A stretch of 64,000 nt of DNA from Tubulanus polymorphus (GCF_964204645.1 NC_134028.1:17828153-17892152); one strand, 5' to 3'. Counted from the stretch's first letter, positions 22,501-37,500 are shown. Numbers and translations: made by a program. Notes: generated by a model from the sequence alone, not told the origin.

Positions 22501-25500
22501 TACATGCATGGCCTTTTGTCCTCTGCTAGACAATGTGCCTCAAAGGCATTGGCATCTTGAATCGAGATTAATACATTGAAACCCCACTATTAGTCGTAAC
22601 TCCTTCCATAAACATGTACCTCTATCGCTGTCAAAAATGTCAGAAGTTTCCCTGCTTTTGACATGCATGAATACAAATTATTTAGGAACATGAAGTATAA
22701 ACCTTTTAAAACGAGGCATGCACATGGTAACCGATGAATAAATAAAAGGAATAGGCCCTATGTAACAAATATGTGAAAAATATAGCAAAACGAAAAGAAC
22801 TTAAGAAACATTATTAGTGCATGAAACTTGTCAGAATATCACAGCCTTAAGAAGTAGAAACGAAGTTATTGCCTTACCAAGTAAGTAATTAATCCCTATG
22901 ATAGCAAGATTGGCTTGCATGCATGCATAAACCCGGTAGGGTAAAGTTAAAAACTACAACATGCTTGATTCACTGTTTCATGTTGAAATAACAAGTTTAG
23001 AGGCGTAAGTCAGTATTCAGTTCTACGGGTTTTGGTCGAGTAAATCCTTTCGTTGTGTGGTACACGGTCACCGGTGACTTTCGTACCACAGCTTCACTAC
23101 GTAGTACACGGTCAACGGTGACTTGCATTTTTGTAGAGAATTTTCATAATACCCATGCACCATCTATCGCCAAACCTTCTGAGTAATTCAGTTACTTTGT
23201 ACAAACAGTAGTTTCGAAATACATTTAGTGGATCAATATCAATTAACCCTATAAAATCCGAAGCGCCCGAAAGCGCCCGTGACGATAGACGTCCGTAGCG
23301 CCCGTAAGCGTCCGTAGCATCACGGGTCTTTTCCGACATCATCACCACCCGCAAAATCCGTAGAAATTTATTACAGCCGGTACATAACAACTCAATTTTG
23401 TCTAGGGAATTCATTTCCGGTTTTAAAAATATACGTTACTATTCAACTTTTCGAGTAAAATGATGATGTTGTGAGGTACTTTTGGCGATTTTGAACAATT
23501 CTTCAAGTAAATTTAGACAATTTTGTTAGTTTATTCAATCACTAGAATGGACAGTGATACTGAAGTGAGTGATTTATCTGAACATTCCGGAGAATCAGAC
23601 GGTGATTTTGAACCCGGAAATCAATCGGGTACTGATGCTGAGGATGCTGAAGATAATCCGGAGGATAGTGATGCTGAATCGGATATAAATTATGATTCCG
23701 CTAATGATTCTGAATCTGATCATAACCCCAATGATTCAGATGACAGTGATTTAGACCCCAATGATGAAACTCCAAGATTAGATTTAATTCTAAATCAAAT
23801 AAACATAACTTGTAATGCATGATTTTTAACGGTTTTTGCTGTAGATGGCTTTTACTGCGACCACTAACTGTTAGGCTTGCACACTCTAATTCGGCTGGAC
23901 TTCTGGGATATGATTTTAGCTCACCGAGTGGCATTTAAAGGGTTAATATATTTCTCTTATTGTGCGGACTACCTTGCTACACTAACACAGCCATAATCTT
24001 TAAATCCATGGGAATTTTACCATCAAATTCTCAGATAATCATTAGAACATACTAGAATAGAAAAGCAGGCTTCATTTAGCAATTGGTAGGATATCTGAAT
24101 TAGGCCTATATTTTATACAAATTATGCTAATTAGGTCACGTGATGCACAAGAGCCAAGGGTCACTATGGCCAGCCTGTCAGCTTTTCATATAATGGCAAA
24201 TGATGCATTCTGTGGGTTATATTTGTCAAAATTCACTCCCAGCTCAGAGTCAATACCAATAATTTACACAATACAATCATACAATCAAGTAGCACAGACA
24301 GCGACTGGAGCTGGCAGGAACAAATACCTCCGATAAATCTTTTCGCTTGGTCTTATCGATTTAAGTGGAATAGAATTGAATTTTCTGAAATTTGCTCGAT
24401 AAAACAAAATTGAATTGGATTTGACGTTAAATTTGTGCAATAACGTAAGGGTGAATTGGATTTGATATTTTTTGCAGAATAAAATTTTATGGAATTTGCA
24501 GTTTGAGCACATGGCTGATTAGCATATCAAGGTCATTCATCCGATTTGAGAAGAAGCTATTTTCCCGGACTTTGCATAATTTGGCCATCCCAAAATAATT
24601 GACTGTTTGCCGTTACACCGACTCAATTTATCACCTTTTTTTTGCATGGAAACAATATTGCAAATCTTCATTGTGCATGGGAAATTTGTATTGAATATAT
24701 GCGCGCTTACATTACCAGCTTTAATAAAGTCACTTTTAGAATGAATGGCAGCTTATTTGAACACAGCCAGTTTCGTGGAAAACTAGGCCACGTGTCAAGG
24801 CATGTTTTCACACGATGACTTCAAACATACGTAGCTCATACATCAGCAGTGGGTCAGTCAGTCGGCCGTTTTTATCAAAAATAAAAATTTTTTCAATGAA
24901 TCCCAGAAAGAGTTTTCACTCGGTACCTTTGAAGTCGGGTCGGTCGGGTTACGGCAAACAGACCATTATTTTGGGGTGGCCTTGTCAATGATATCTTCTG
25001 TAGTGAAATAAAAGACCAACAAGGTGCCTGTGGGGACCGTGAGAATCAGCTTTGAAAGTAAATAGTCATGTGCTCAAGCGCATGGAAACTATATTTTCCC
25101 TTAAAGTATGATTACAGGCTTAAGGGACGATATGCGATTGCATCTACATAGAATATACTTGCAGTTTCAGACTCGTGCGACACAATGTAGGCCTACTGGT
25201 ACAAGGATCTTTTTACAGCGCGTATATGTACATGTTTAAATGTCACTCAGATGGGTGCCCTGCAGTCCGCCTCCACCCGAAAATGATGTCACATGTCACT
25301 CTAGAAATTCCCAAAATCGTATGGAAATTAGCCCCCAAGGCCCAAATAAGATACACCAGATATCTATACCACCAGAAATTATGACCCTACAACTGTAAGT
25401 CCTTTTGATATAAGATTCATAGCATTAGATGCTACAGATTCAGCGGAGATGTGCAACACTAATCAGTCGGCACCATTTAGTAAACTAATATCAACCAAGT

Positions 25501-28500
25501 CAACTAAAGATTTCACAGAAGTTGATCTTGAAATGCAATTTTAGATCTTAAAATAAAACCTGGAAGTAAACCCGAAAGTGAACCCGCGGGTTCATGTGAA
25601 CACCTGGTGATCTCAGCGGCTAAGCAAATCACAGAGGAGTCTTTGCTTTCTTATTGGCTTTTTAAAACAGATATTTTTGCGTTCAGATTTTCGCGAAAAA
25701 GCTCATATAAATTTTAACGAGGCCCTTTTTCAAAATTAAGCCTCATAGGGGTTGGAGAATGGATAATGCTCTAATGAATGATTTGTATGAATATATCCTC
25801 AGTTGCACAGTCAGAGCCTTTGCTCTGGAAACCATGTCATTTAAATCCGCTCCATTCGTATAGTAATAGGCTCAGCCTACGGCTGGTCTAAAAATTAATT
25901 TCTTTGCCACCAAAATGTTTGGCCACTACGTTGCCCTCGGTGGGTACAGTACCTCTTTGGTGGCTGGGTATATGGCCAGTCCTGAAAGGGTTTAAACATC
26001 GCAAATTGATTGATTCTAACTCTATGACCGAAATTTAACTGACAACTGTGGAACTGTATTGAGAATTTCAACGAGTCCTCAATCACATCAGTAAACCTAT
26101 TTCTCACCGTTAATTCATACTTGTTATCATTAATCAATAGAGTTGAAATCTTCTGCTGTAAATCTGGATCATCATTGGTCATTCTTATCACACGGTCCAG
26201 TGGTTTCCTGCCAGAGGGCGGCAAAAGCTCAAACTTCTACAAAAATCAACGATTCAAATTATTTGAATTCATAGGGATGATAACATGCATGGTTAAAGGG
26301 TAAAAATAAGATTTTGGGAGCTGAAGGCGTGAACAATGCAAGTGCCTCAGGCAGGAAAATGTGGAGGGTTTGATTGGAACCTTGTCATCCTCCCACGACA
26401 GGGATTCGAACCTGATGGCATCGCTACACTCAGCCACGACATGAACCCCTGCCGCAGTATGTACAGGTGCATGCGCAGCTTTGCTGCACGAAAACTTGCG
26501 GCACTAATCAGATTGCTTGTTGTATAATCGCTGAGATAAATTTCACAGAAGAACTATAAATGGGAAAACCCAGGCTTAAATAGAACAGGATATCTGATTG
26601 GCTGACGATGACATCATCTAAGCTCTGCGTGTAGCTGCATGCTCGGTCTAGTGTGGCAGGGTTTCGCACATTGACAATCTCGATGCCATCAGGTTCGAAT
26701 CCCTACCGGGGGAGGATGGAACATTGTAGAGGCAAGGAGACGACTTTTTGGCACTGAAATACAACATTTGACAGCCGACCAAAGAGACTATTTACCCCAT
26801 ACATGAGCTGCAAATTTGTTGTGTAAGATCAGTAATGATTGGGGTGAATTGTCTCAAGAAGGCATCAATATCTAAATGGATGTAAATAGACCAAGGAAAA
26901 AAAAATTTTTGAAATTGACTCGATCTTGGTCAGTGTCAACTTTTGAATGTCTCTTATCAAAATGACATTCTTGATACCCACAAAAGATTGATGAGGGGAA
27001 GTTTAGACTCAACAATGTTCATAATTTCAATAGATCCAGAGAGAGAATGACACAAACAACTAAACCTTACAGAAAAAGCTTAAAATTCATGACGCGGTAC
27101 AATATGGTACAAACTTACTGAGAATTTACTCAGTTTTGTCATTAATCATCTGGACCGAAAAAAAAGAATCAGATGCACCTTAGGTTACAGGCGCAATAAA
27201 CTTTCTCGACTGACATGGTTTTTAATAAGTATCACAATAGAATTAAAAGCTATTAAAGCTAAATAAGCCTACCTCCTCAATTGACTGTTTGATGAATCAA
27301 GTGTAGGTATATGTCAGTAGATTATATGTCAGTATATTGCTTATGGGAATGTACTTAATGTTGGTATCGACACGCACTAATCTCATCACTGTGTCGCAGT
27401 GATCAAACTACTCAGGCTCCAAAATGGATTGCTGATGCAAAAACCCATACAAATTAATTCAATTAATGACGATAAATCACATTTACTTCAGAATCATTCA
27501 TACAAAATTTTCAACGTCGCTGAAAATGTGTAAAAAATGTGAGTTCAAAAAGGGGTAGAGCCGCTTCTTGTTGCCAAAAGACCAATCAAAAATTAGTTTA
27601 ATTTACTTGTTTACTTGGGTTTTATACAAGAAAATAAAGACTTTCCAACAACTGTCACACGCGTCAATGCAGTTTGGAAATGATTTAAGCCTATTATAGC
27701 ACAAGCATTACGGCTGTGCCCGCGTAGAGAAACACGTGCGGGCAATGTATCTTCCCCATGAAAAAGGTAATTGATCATATGGTACACACTGCTCATTTGC
27801 ATAAAGAAATAAACAAACACAAGAGCCCCAAGGGGCACCATGGCCAGCCTGTCAGCTATTCTTAAAATGGCAAATGATGATGCATTCTGTGGGTTAAATT
27901 TGTCAAAATACACTCCCAGCTCAGAGTCAATACCTAATAATTTACACAATACAATCGTAGAATACAAAAGTAGCACAGACAGCGACTGGATCTGGCAACA
28001 AATACCTCAGATAAATCTTTTCTCTTGGTCTTATTGATTTTAATGCGGAATAGAATTGAATTTTCTCAAATTTGCTCAATAAAACATAATTGAATTGGAT
28101 TTGATGTTTTTAGTTGTTCAGAAAGTAAATTGAATTGGATTTGATATTTTTTGCGGAATAAAATTTGATTGAATTTGTAGTTTGAGCACATGGCTAATTA
28201 GCATATCATGGTCATCTATCCGATTTAAGAAAAAGCTATTTTTCCCAGACTTTGCACAATGGTCAACGATATTTTCTGTAGTGCTAATAAAAATATTCCT
28301 CCCAAAAACCAAATCAACTAAAGCTTTCACAGAAATCGATCTTGAAATACAATTTGGGATCTTAAAATAAATTGCCCATGGGCAAAGTGTGGTTTACCTT
28401 GAAACCTAGAGGTTGTTTGGAGTAAGGGCATTGCTTGAAAAATCTTATTGATTCGTGACTTCAAAGTTCTAGAAGTTTATATTTATATCTTTCTTACAGT

Positions 28501-31500
28501 ATTATTTTGTAGTCAAATAAGACCAAAGATAAACATTTGTTTATGGTCTACGTCCAAAATTTCGTAAGGTACAGGCAGGCGCGGCTGGGAAACTATTTCA
28601 TATTTAAAAAAAAAATATTCAAATAAAATTCATATGACGTCACATATCAGAGGGTGGCTGAATATTGAGTCTTGGGAACGAAACCACTTCCAATGTATGG
28701 CCGCGGAAGCTAAAACACCGGGGCGTAGTATTAGATCGTTTTAAATCCTGGAATTTACCACTACAATATTCAGACCTCGACCTATAGTTTGCTGCTTAGT
28801 ATTTTCAGGTCACGAGAAATTACAATTCATTACAAATTCTATCAAACAGAAAACACAGCGCTCATCTTCTGCTACAACGATTATTCAGCCAGTTATCATA
28901 CCAAACAAGCACGCACCAAGCAGCGTTACAGCATCACCATATAGTAGTCAGTATGAGCGTGTGTTTGTGTGTGCATGGACGTATTAACTTGTTTATACGT
29001 CCATGGTGTGTGCAACAGTCTAATGTTTAGCACTCTTGCGCAAGTGGAGGACTTGTGTAGTGAACGTTTGCTTCACTTCAATCTCAATCTCCAATCACCG
29101 GGTATTAAAATGAAACAATACCTATGGCAATATGTGAAATAATTATATTCTCACCAGCAATGAGCATTTAAAATTCGCACATATACGGCACCAGTCCAAT
29201 GAAACGTTCGCCATTAATGGCTTTCCCATGATTATTTTAGTAGCGCCGGAATTCCCCGTATATCCCAAAAAACGCCAATCACATTGGCTCGTAGAGACAA
29301 CGCCCCCGATCGAGGTCATTGCAATTTTATACGCAAGAGCTAAGAATTTTCCAGCCAAAAACAGTTTTTCGTCGAATTTAAACAAAGTTGACCCTGTCAT
29401 CGACGGAGGTTCGTCATGTCTTCAATCGCATCAATAATACATCGTTTAACCCCAGAACCAATGAAAAAAATGCTCACATAAAAAAATAAAGCGAGATTTT
29501 ACATGAATTGGCTCAATGCCAACCTCATACTTCTGACAAAGGTAAACCAATAAAACCCGGAAGTAAAACAGTAGACGATACCGCGGGTTCACGTGAACAC
29601 CTGCTGATTTCTGCAGCTAAGCCAATCATAGAGGAGTCTGCTTTCTGATTGGCTTTTCAAAACCAAAATTTTTGCGATCAGATATTCGCGAAAAAGCTCA
29701 TATGAATTTTAACCAGGCCCTCTTTCAAAATTAAGCTACGTAGAGTTTGGAGAATGGATAATGCTTTTATGAATGATTTGTATGAATATATGCTCAGTTG
29801 CACGGTAAAAGAGCCTTTGCTCTGGAAACCATGTCATTTAAATTCGCTCAATTTGTATACTGTAAAAACCGGCGTATAAGACGAGTTTTTTACCCTTGAT
29901 TTTACCACAAAATTATTGACCTCGACTTATACGCCGAGTACAGTTTTCTATTAAGTATTTTCAGGTCACAAGAAATATTGATTCTACCAGACAAACTAGG
30001 CTGGGTCCAGGGACACCATGCCCACTTGGGAAGTGGTTCCAAATGCTCAACAATCTAACAATTTCAATATCCAACAATCATAGAGCATGTCAGCAGCTAC
30101 GATTTTGTAATTGATTGTGATAAAATATGCCTCGTTACCAATTTAATATGGAAATACTAAGCTATTCTACTATTTAACGCCCCCTGGTGACCATATTCAA
30201 AACCCAATGACCTCGAAACTTACCACAATCATAGAAAATGTCATGAACTACAACTTTGCAATTGATCATGGTAACAAAATATGCCTAGGTAGGCCTACCA
30301 ATATAATAAGGAAATATTAAGTTATTCTACTATTCAACGCCCCCTGGTGACCATATAGAATAACTAATATCCTTAAAACTTGCAACAATCATAGATGATG
30401 TCATGAGCTACAACTTTCCAATTGATTGTGGTTACAAAATATGCATAGGTACGAATATAATATAGAAATGCTAAGATATTGCATTATTCAATGCCCCCTG
30501 GTGGCCATATACAAAATCCAATGACCTTGAAACTCACCACAATCATAGAAAACGTTATGAGCTACAACTTTCTAAATGATTGTGGTAACAAAATACGCTT
30601 AGGTATCGATATAATGTGGAAGAACTTTTTCCCACTTACGAATGAGTACTGGTGTCAAGACGGCCGCCAATTGCGTCATAATCGGCTGATGAAAAATACC
30701 TGTCTCAGGTATAAAACATCCCTTTCCAAAGAATACCCATCACAAATAAAAAGTTCAAAAATGTGTAAAAAGTGCTGATTTTAGCGAACAACAATGGCTG
30801 CCAGTCGGCCATCTTGAATCTGACAGGGCCAGTTTTTGGGCTGAAGATGTGTCTAGGGTAGATACATGTGTAACCCAAATATCAAGACATTACACTGAAG
30901 CGTCTTTAAAACTTCCCAAAATAACTGGTTTCCGTCTACGGACGGACGGATGGACGAAAATGTAACGCAATAGCCCGCTGGGACTAAAGTCCCAAGTGGG
31001 CTAAAAAGACAGTGTTCATCTTCTCACTGCTATAACAGTTTGAATAATTATTCATGATAAGTAAAGTTATTTAATGAAAAAAACTTCTTTCATTTTGATA
31101 CAGCTTCATTTAAAACGATGTATTCATATAAGCGCGCTCATAGCAGCGCTTAATACATTAGGCTATATATAGCGTGTGACTCACACTACTGTATCACTGT
31201 ATGGTAGTGTATTATACCTGAGTGTGTGTGTAACAGTCTATTGATTAACACACAGCAGCAATCAGGCTGACGCGTGCCGCGTGTGTGAAGGCGCACATCG
31301 TTATCAAAACAAACTATTCAATATAATGATACAAGTAATTATTCTTCTTAGAGAAGGGACTCGACTTAAAAGCCGGATATATGTTAAAATCATTAAATGT
31401 AGGTCTAAAAATCGACCTCGACTTATACGCCGTGTAGACTTAAACGCCGGTTTTTACGGTAATAGGCTCAGCCTACGGCTGGCCTGAAAATGGCAACCGT

Positions 31501-34500
31501 TTTCACCGATATAAAACTCAATTTTCGAGAATATTTATCAATCCTTCAAATCGGTACAAACTGGATATAAAAACGATAATTCATCTTGACTGCACAACAC
31601 GATTAAGACCTATTTGAGGTATGTATGCTGAAAATTAAGCGAAATATCCCAAAAAGATAGAGGACAATCCAAAAATAAATAGACTTTAGGGTAGATACAT
31701 GTGTAACCCAAATATCAAAACACTACATTGAAACTTTAAAACTTCCCAAAATAACTGGTTTCCTAACAGACGGACGAAAAGTAAACGCAATTGCCCACTG
31801 GGATTTAAGTCGGCTAAAATGATCAAAACGAATTCAGAGGTAGAAATCTCGTCTAAAATAATCATCTCTGATTTAAAATACATGATATTGTTCCTTGAAG
31901 ATCTCATCAATCTGATGAAATGTTTACCTTCATAATTTCTAGAACCGCTGTTCTTCCTTCCTGATTTAACAGGAGTTTATGAGGATATATTCTTGATAAT
32001 ATCTGACTGTCAGCGTAATCCGGGGTCAGATTCTGCAAATACATTATATACTGTTTCAACCCTGAATTATAAACTATCATCAGAAGAAACGAACAATAAC
32101 TTACAAGAATCTTCACAATTAGAGGAAGATTTGTGATGGGGAAGTCAGGTAATCCAAGGGACTGCAATTCAGTGCTTAACAATGTACTTGAGAATGACAG
32201 AATCTGAGACAACCTAGAAACATATAAACATGCATATAAAACCCACAAATAACTGCCCATGGGCCAAGAAGTTTACCACAGCCAGATGAAATGGAGGGAT
32301 AAGATGATCTAATGAAGTTCGAAATATATCAGAAAACAAAATATAGATATCACTGTTATATATAAGTAACTCCATTGTCAAGCATTATCGGTCCCCATCA
32401 GAGAAACTCTCAGTGGCAGCTACATCAGCGGATCATCGACCCGACGAACAAGCCGCAATACCGAGCCAGCAACCTGACCGACAGGTTCATCAACAACCCT
32501 AAGCCCGATTCAATCACGCATTAAGTATCATCGAGTCTCACATGCAGTCAGTGTCAGGACAAAATGCAGACAAAATGCACGTATACCCAACAACAGGCAA
32601 ATGAAAATTGATTATATCCTAGACAATATTACTTCACCTGTTCCGGGTTTTCTATATGCAAATAAGTATTGCGTGAAATTCGTCGGCATATTCCTACGCT
32701 CATTTTATGCATCAAATAACCACTGGTGCACCATAAATCAATTTTAGATGGCCAAATATTTGCGAATTAATATTTCCATTCATACAATATAGATTTAGAA
32801 TACAAGTTTGGCAAGGTAAAAATGTTATTAAACGGTCTACCGACGGACTCCCATGGCAGGTACGTGTAGCTCTGATTGGTTGATGCAATGCATAGGGAAC
32901 CCTGTTAATGAGGAATCTCCATCGAAACATCATAAATGCAGGTGCTCAGACGTTTATGCCATAAAACGGAGGATCAGAAAAATCTCTGAGGAATTGATAG
33001 CTACGATCCCAGTTCTTTGCATGCAGCAAAGCGCTCATGTCATGATCTTTTTTCGCTCATACAAATCAGCACCACTATTGGCATAAAATTTTGTGCAACC
33101 AAAAAGCGGACCCATTCGCTCAAAAATGACGGCATGGGTAAACCAAAATCCTACAGTAATTAGAGTATTGAACCTTAAGAACACACTACCTGTTATCAGC
33201 AATATTCCAGCCTACTTTTTCGATCTGTTCTAACATTTCCTTATACGACAATGGTTGTACATCGCGAGCTTGAAATCTTGATCTTAATGGAGGGTCTAGA
33301 GGATTTCCTTGATACCTCGGTACGGGTAAACCCAACGCTATAACTCTGAAAGCTTCATTAACACGCACTAATTTACTATCATCCAATTCTTGTTTACTGT
33401 GAGTCTAAAATGAAATGATTTGTTTCAATTTCTTTAAACTGTTTAAAAGAATCACTTAAAATCACAATATCCATTTCTATGATATAGTAATAAAGCACTT
33501 AAGTCCCACCGTTATACATTAATTTTAAAAAAGTTCAGGTCTTTTGGAACTTACCCTACACATCCACGACCCCGTCCGGTGGTATACGGTAAATTTTGCC
33601 CCAGGCGTTTTTAGGCCCCCTCCCCTTCGATCTTTGTACTTATTCTATTGACCACACCACCCGTACATTCATTTTGAAAAGTACGTACATTTGTCTTTGA
33701 CCCCCTCCCCCTGTACAAAGTTACTACATCATTTGAACGCTCTCCTATAAAATTAACCACCAACGCACGCATCTGCACCCCCCAGAGCGATTCCCGAGAG
33801 ACTGTGTATGCCAGTATCCCGTCTGTGGTATGGAAATCGCAATAGCCCGCTGGGACTAAAGTCCAAGTGGGCTAAAAAATTGGATTTTATTGCCGCTGAC
33901 GAACTCAAACCCGTAATTTATTAGACATAAAACAGAACAACGTAACATGTTTACAGTTCAATCGTATTTTAAAGAACCAAAACAGAACAACGTAACACTT
34001 TATTTTTTCCACTGTATTTTTTTCATTCAGATTCGAACGCCGTATTATCGGCATACCAACTGTAACGTATTACGGCGAAACCGTAACGGTTGGCAGATCT
34101 GCACTGGCAAAGCCCTTCTAGAGGGATTTGAAGGGCTTTCCCTGTGATGTCATGAAACTAGTTCAAGCATCCATTCGTAGAATCGGGGAAAAATTCTTTG
34201 AAATTTTCAACATTCTCTCCTAGCACATCCAATCCAAATGGCTTAGAGCTGATGGAACCTATTTCCCGTCTAAAGACAAAATATCAGCTGTTTATATCCA
34301 GTGATTACAATTTGTGCCACCAAGAGCTAACAGAAAGTTACTCTCAGAACCATTCTTTAAGGATCAACACAGTTGATCCTAAAAATGTGTAAAAAGTGCT
34401 GATTCTGGCGAACAACAATGGCTGCCATCGTGATTCTGACAGGGCCAGCTTTTGGGCTAAAGATGTGTTTAGGGTAAATACATGTGTAACCCATATATCA

Positions 34501-37500
34501 AGACATTACATTGAAGTGTCTTAAACAAAATAACTGGATTCCGTCTAAGGACGGACGGACAAATGAAACGTGAACGCAATAGCCTGCTGAGACTTAAGTC
34601 CCAACTGGGCTAAAAATCAGTCAACAATTGTGGCCTCTTGATTGTTAACGTTGTTTTTCATGTTAGCCCCTGATGGCCATAACTTGGATCGAATTCACCA
34701 AATTTCAATCAGGTTTCTGACCCAAGTAATGCCCTACTAGTTGGCTGATACTGCTCAGCTGTTTTATAATACGATGTTAAGGACCACCTGCACAGCGCGC
34801 CGTAGTGTTTAAATCGGAAAATGGCCCTATAACTTTTAAGCCCATGGCCGATAGTATTTACATACCAAATTTCGTCAAGAAAAGATAATGAGTGTAGGAC
34901 GAGTAGCGATTTAAAGATTTTACAAGCGCCACCTGTACAGCGCCCCTAAAGGTCAAATTGGGAAAAAAGCTCTAGGCCTATAACTTTTTTGCACTTGGCC
35001 CATATTAGCTTCATCCCAAGTTGGGTCAAGATCAGAAACCTAGTAGCAAATTGAAGCAAATATTGACGGATGGACAGACGATAGGGCCTAACAGATCTTC
35101 CCGCTGATTGAATCTCCGCTGATTTTCGGTTACAGCGGCACTTAAAATCAGTTAACAATTGTAGCCTCTAGGCTGGTAACATACCTGGCGGCGGCAGCGT
35201 ATTCAGACGCAGGTAAATCTATAACTAGGGGGTCCAGAGCAACCTTGCCCACTTGGGAAGTGGTTTCGAATGCTCAACAATCCAACAATTTCAATATTCA
35301 ACGCCCCCTGGTGACCATATAAAAAACAATGACTTGAAACTCACCACAATCATAGAACATGTCAGCAGCTATGATTTTGTAATTAATTGTGATAACAACA
35401 TATGCCTAGTTACCAACTCACTATGGAAATACTAAGTTATTCTTCTATTCAACACCCCCTGGTGACCATATGCAAAACCCAATGATCTTGAAAATCACCA
35501 CAAACATAGAACATGTCATGAGCTACAACTTTGCAATTGATCATGGTAACAATATATGCCTAGGTACCAATATAATACTAAGTTTTTCTACTATTCAATG
35601 CCCCCTGGTGATCATATGGAATAACTAATGTCCTTAAAACTCTCCACAATCATAGATAATGTCATGAGCTACTTTGCAATTGATTGTGGTAACAAATTGC
35701 GTACGTACGAAAATGAAACAGAAATACCAAGTAATTGTATTTTTCAACGCCCCCTGGTGGCCATATACAAAAAGCAATGACCTTGAAACTCACCAATATC
35801 ATAGAACACGTTATGAGCTACAATTTTACAATGGATTGTGGTAACACAATATGCTTAGGTATCAATATAATGTGGAAAAACTTTTTCCCACCTATGAATG
35901 AGTACTGATGACACCGAGATGGCCGCCAATTGTGCCATAATTAGTTGATCAATAATACCTGTCGCAGGTATAAAACATCCCTTTCCAAAGAATACCCATC
36001 ACCAAATTTCAATGAGAAATGGCAAACCAGAAGGAAGCAACAGGACTCAGAATTCGGGCCAAAATTGACATTTTTGGGCACTAAAAAGGTCATAGGATGG
36101 CCATCTCGAATTCAATCGACCCAATTTTTCTCCAGCTGATTGGCACTTGGGGGTATCAAATGCATACGAAAGATCAATGTAATTGATCAAAGCGTCTTCA
36201 AAATTTCCCGCAAAAAGTACAAAAATGTGTAAAAAGTGCTGATTTTGGCGAACAACAATGGCTGCAAGTCGGCCATATTGAGTCTGACAGATGTCATTTT
36301 GGGCTGAAGATGTGTCTAGGGTAGATTCATTTGTAACCCAAATATCAAGAAATTACATTGAAGCACCTTCAAAACTTAAAGTCCCAAGTGGGCTAAAAAT
36401 CCCACTAAAAAATCAAGGCTGAAATGTTTCCTTGAGCTAATAGTTAATTCAACTTTTCTACTACATGTATATCCTAAAAGTCGTCATCAGGAATACTTAT
36501 TAATGTGACAAAATAATGAGATATCCACCCTCTACGCATGAACAAATGGATGACGGTCAAAAAGTGAACACGATAGCTCGATGGGACTTAAGTCCAATGG
36601 GGCTAAAAAGAGATGAATTTGGGTCTATCAATTCGTACCTGTAATAGTTTGTCATATCTATCCGCACAAACCAGTAATCTCCCATCATCCAACTGCATTT
36701 CTCTATTCTCTAACAGATTATTTAAAACGGGTAAAACATTTCTTTCTGCTTTCTCAATTCCGTCTAGTATCAAAACTCTGCCATACAGTGCCGCCCTTAC
36801 AGCACACTAAAATAAACAACAGCCTGCTCTAATAATGAGTGCCAACAAAGCTTTCCCTGAGAGCTGGCGGGCGGGAACAGTAGCGATGTATTGTAACGGT
36901 GGTATTCTTAGGATGAAATGCATCTTTGTTGCTGAAGTCAGTTGATTTTACATTTTTTAATGTATGAAAATATGGGTAAATTTTTAAAGGGTAACTGACA
37001 GATAATTACAATCTGGTATTTTTAGATGTCTAAAATCATATAGAAACTACATAAGAAGTTTTAAGAAAAAAAAATTGTATTTGAACTCGGTGTGCTCAAT
37101 TATCATATAAAAGCGGTCGCCTTTGTTTACATATTTCCGACTGTACACGTGCGAATTAACCACGTGTCATGCTGACGTCACAGCATGAATAACAACATCG
37201 AACCAGCATGGCGTCTACTGATAACTCGAACTCGAACACCAGTCCGTCAGATTATTCATCTGATAGTTCAACAAGCAACTCTGATGTGTCAGATATCATG
37301 TCTTCAACATCTGGAGATTCAGAAAATGAAGAAGTCATTGGGCCGTATCTATACGAACCGGAGCCAGATGAGACAAATGTATCCATTGTTCCATCGAACA
37401 ATCCCGACAGACTCAATAGGCTGAACCTGGATAATTTACACGAATGGTGGGTTTGATATTTGCTAATATGTGTTTGTATCTTTATATATAAATGCATTTT

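Larger units (their letters stand above)
27820..31487 (+). mobile_element. Helentron-like element, CAGCC-hairpin family, interrupted copy
   Basis: Left end caagagccccaaggggcac then GGCCAGCC. Right end AGCCTACGGCTGGCCTGA. Its own sequence is split by two insertions. Stripped of these it is about 900 bp and collinear with the copies at 24,148 and 6,872. Confidence 0.72.
27541..31690. mobile_element. nested insertion stack within a long-inverted-repeat element copy
   Basis: The outer layer (27,541-27,819 and 31,488-31,690) matches the interior and right arm of the element at 52,887-55,600. Inside sits a CAGCC-hairpin element (27,820-31,487). Within that sit a 1.18-kb repeat (28,371-29,550) and a TA-flanked MITE (29,861-31,459). 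Within the latter sits a 154-bp-core element (29,996-31,004). Each border is seen by comparison with an uninterrupted copy elsewhere in the window. Confidence 0.75.
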
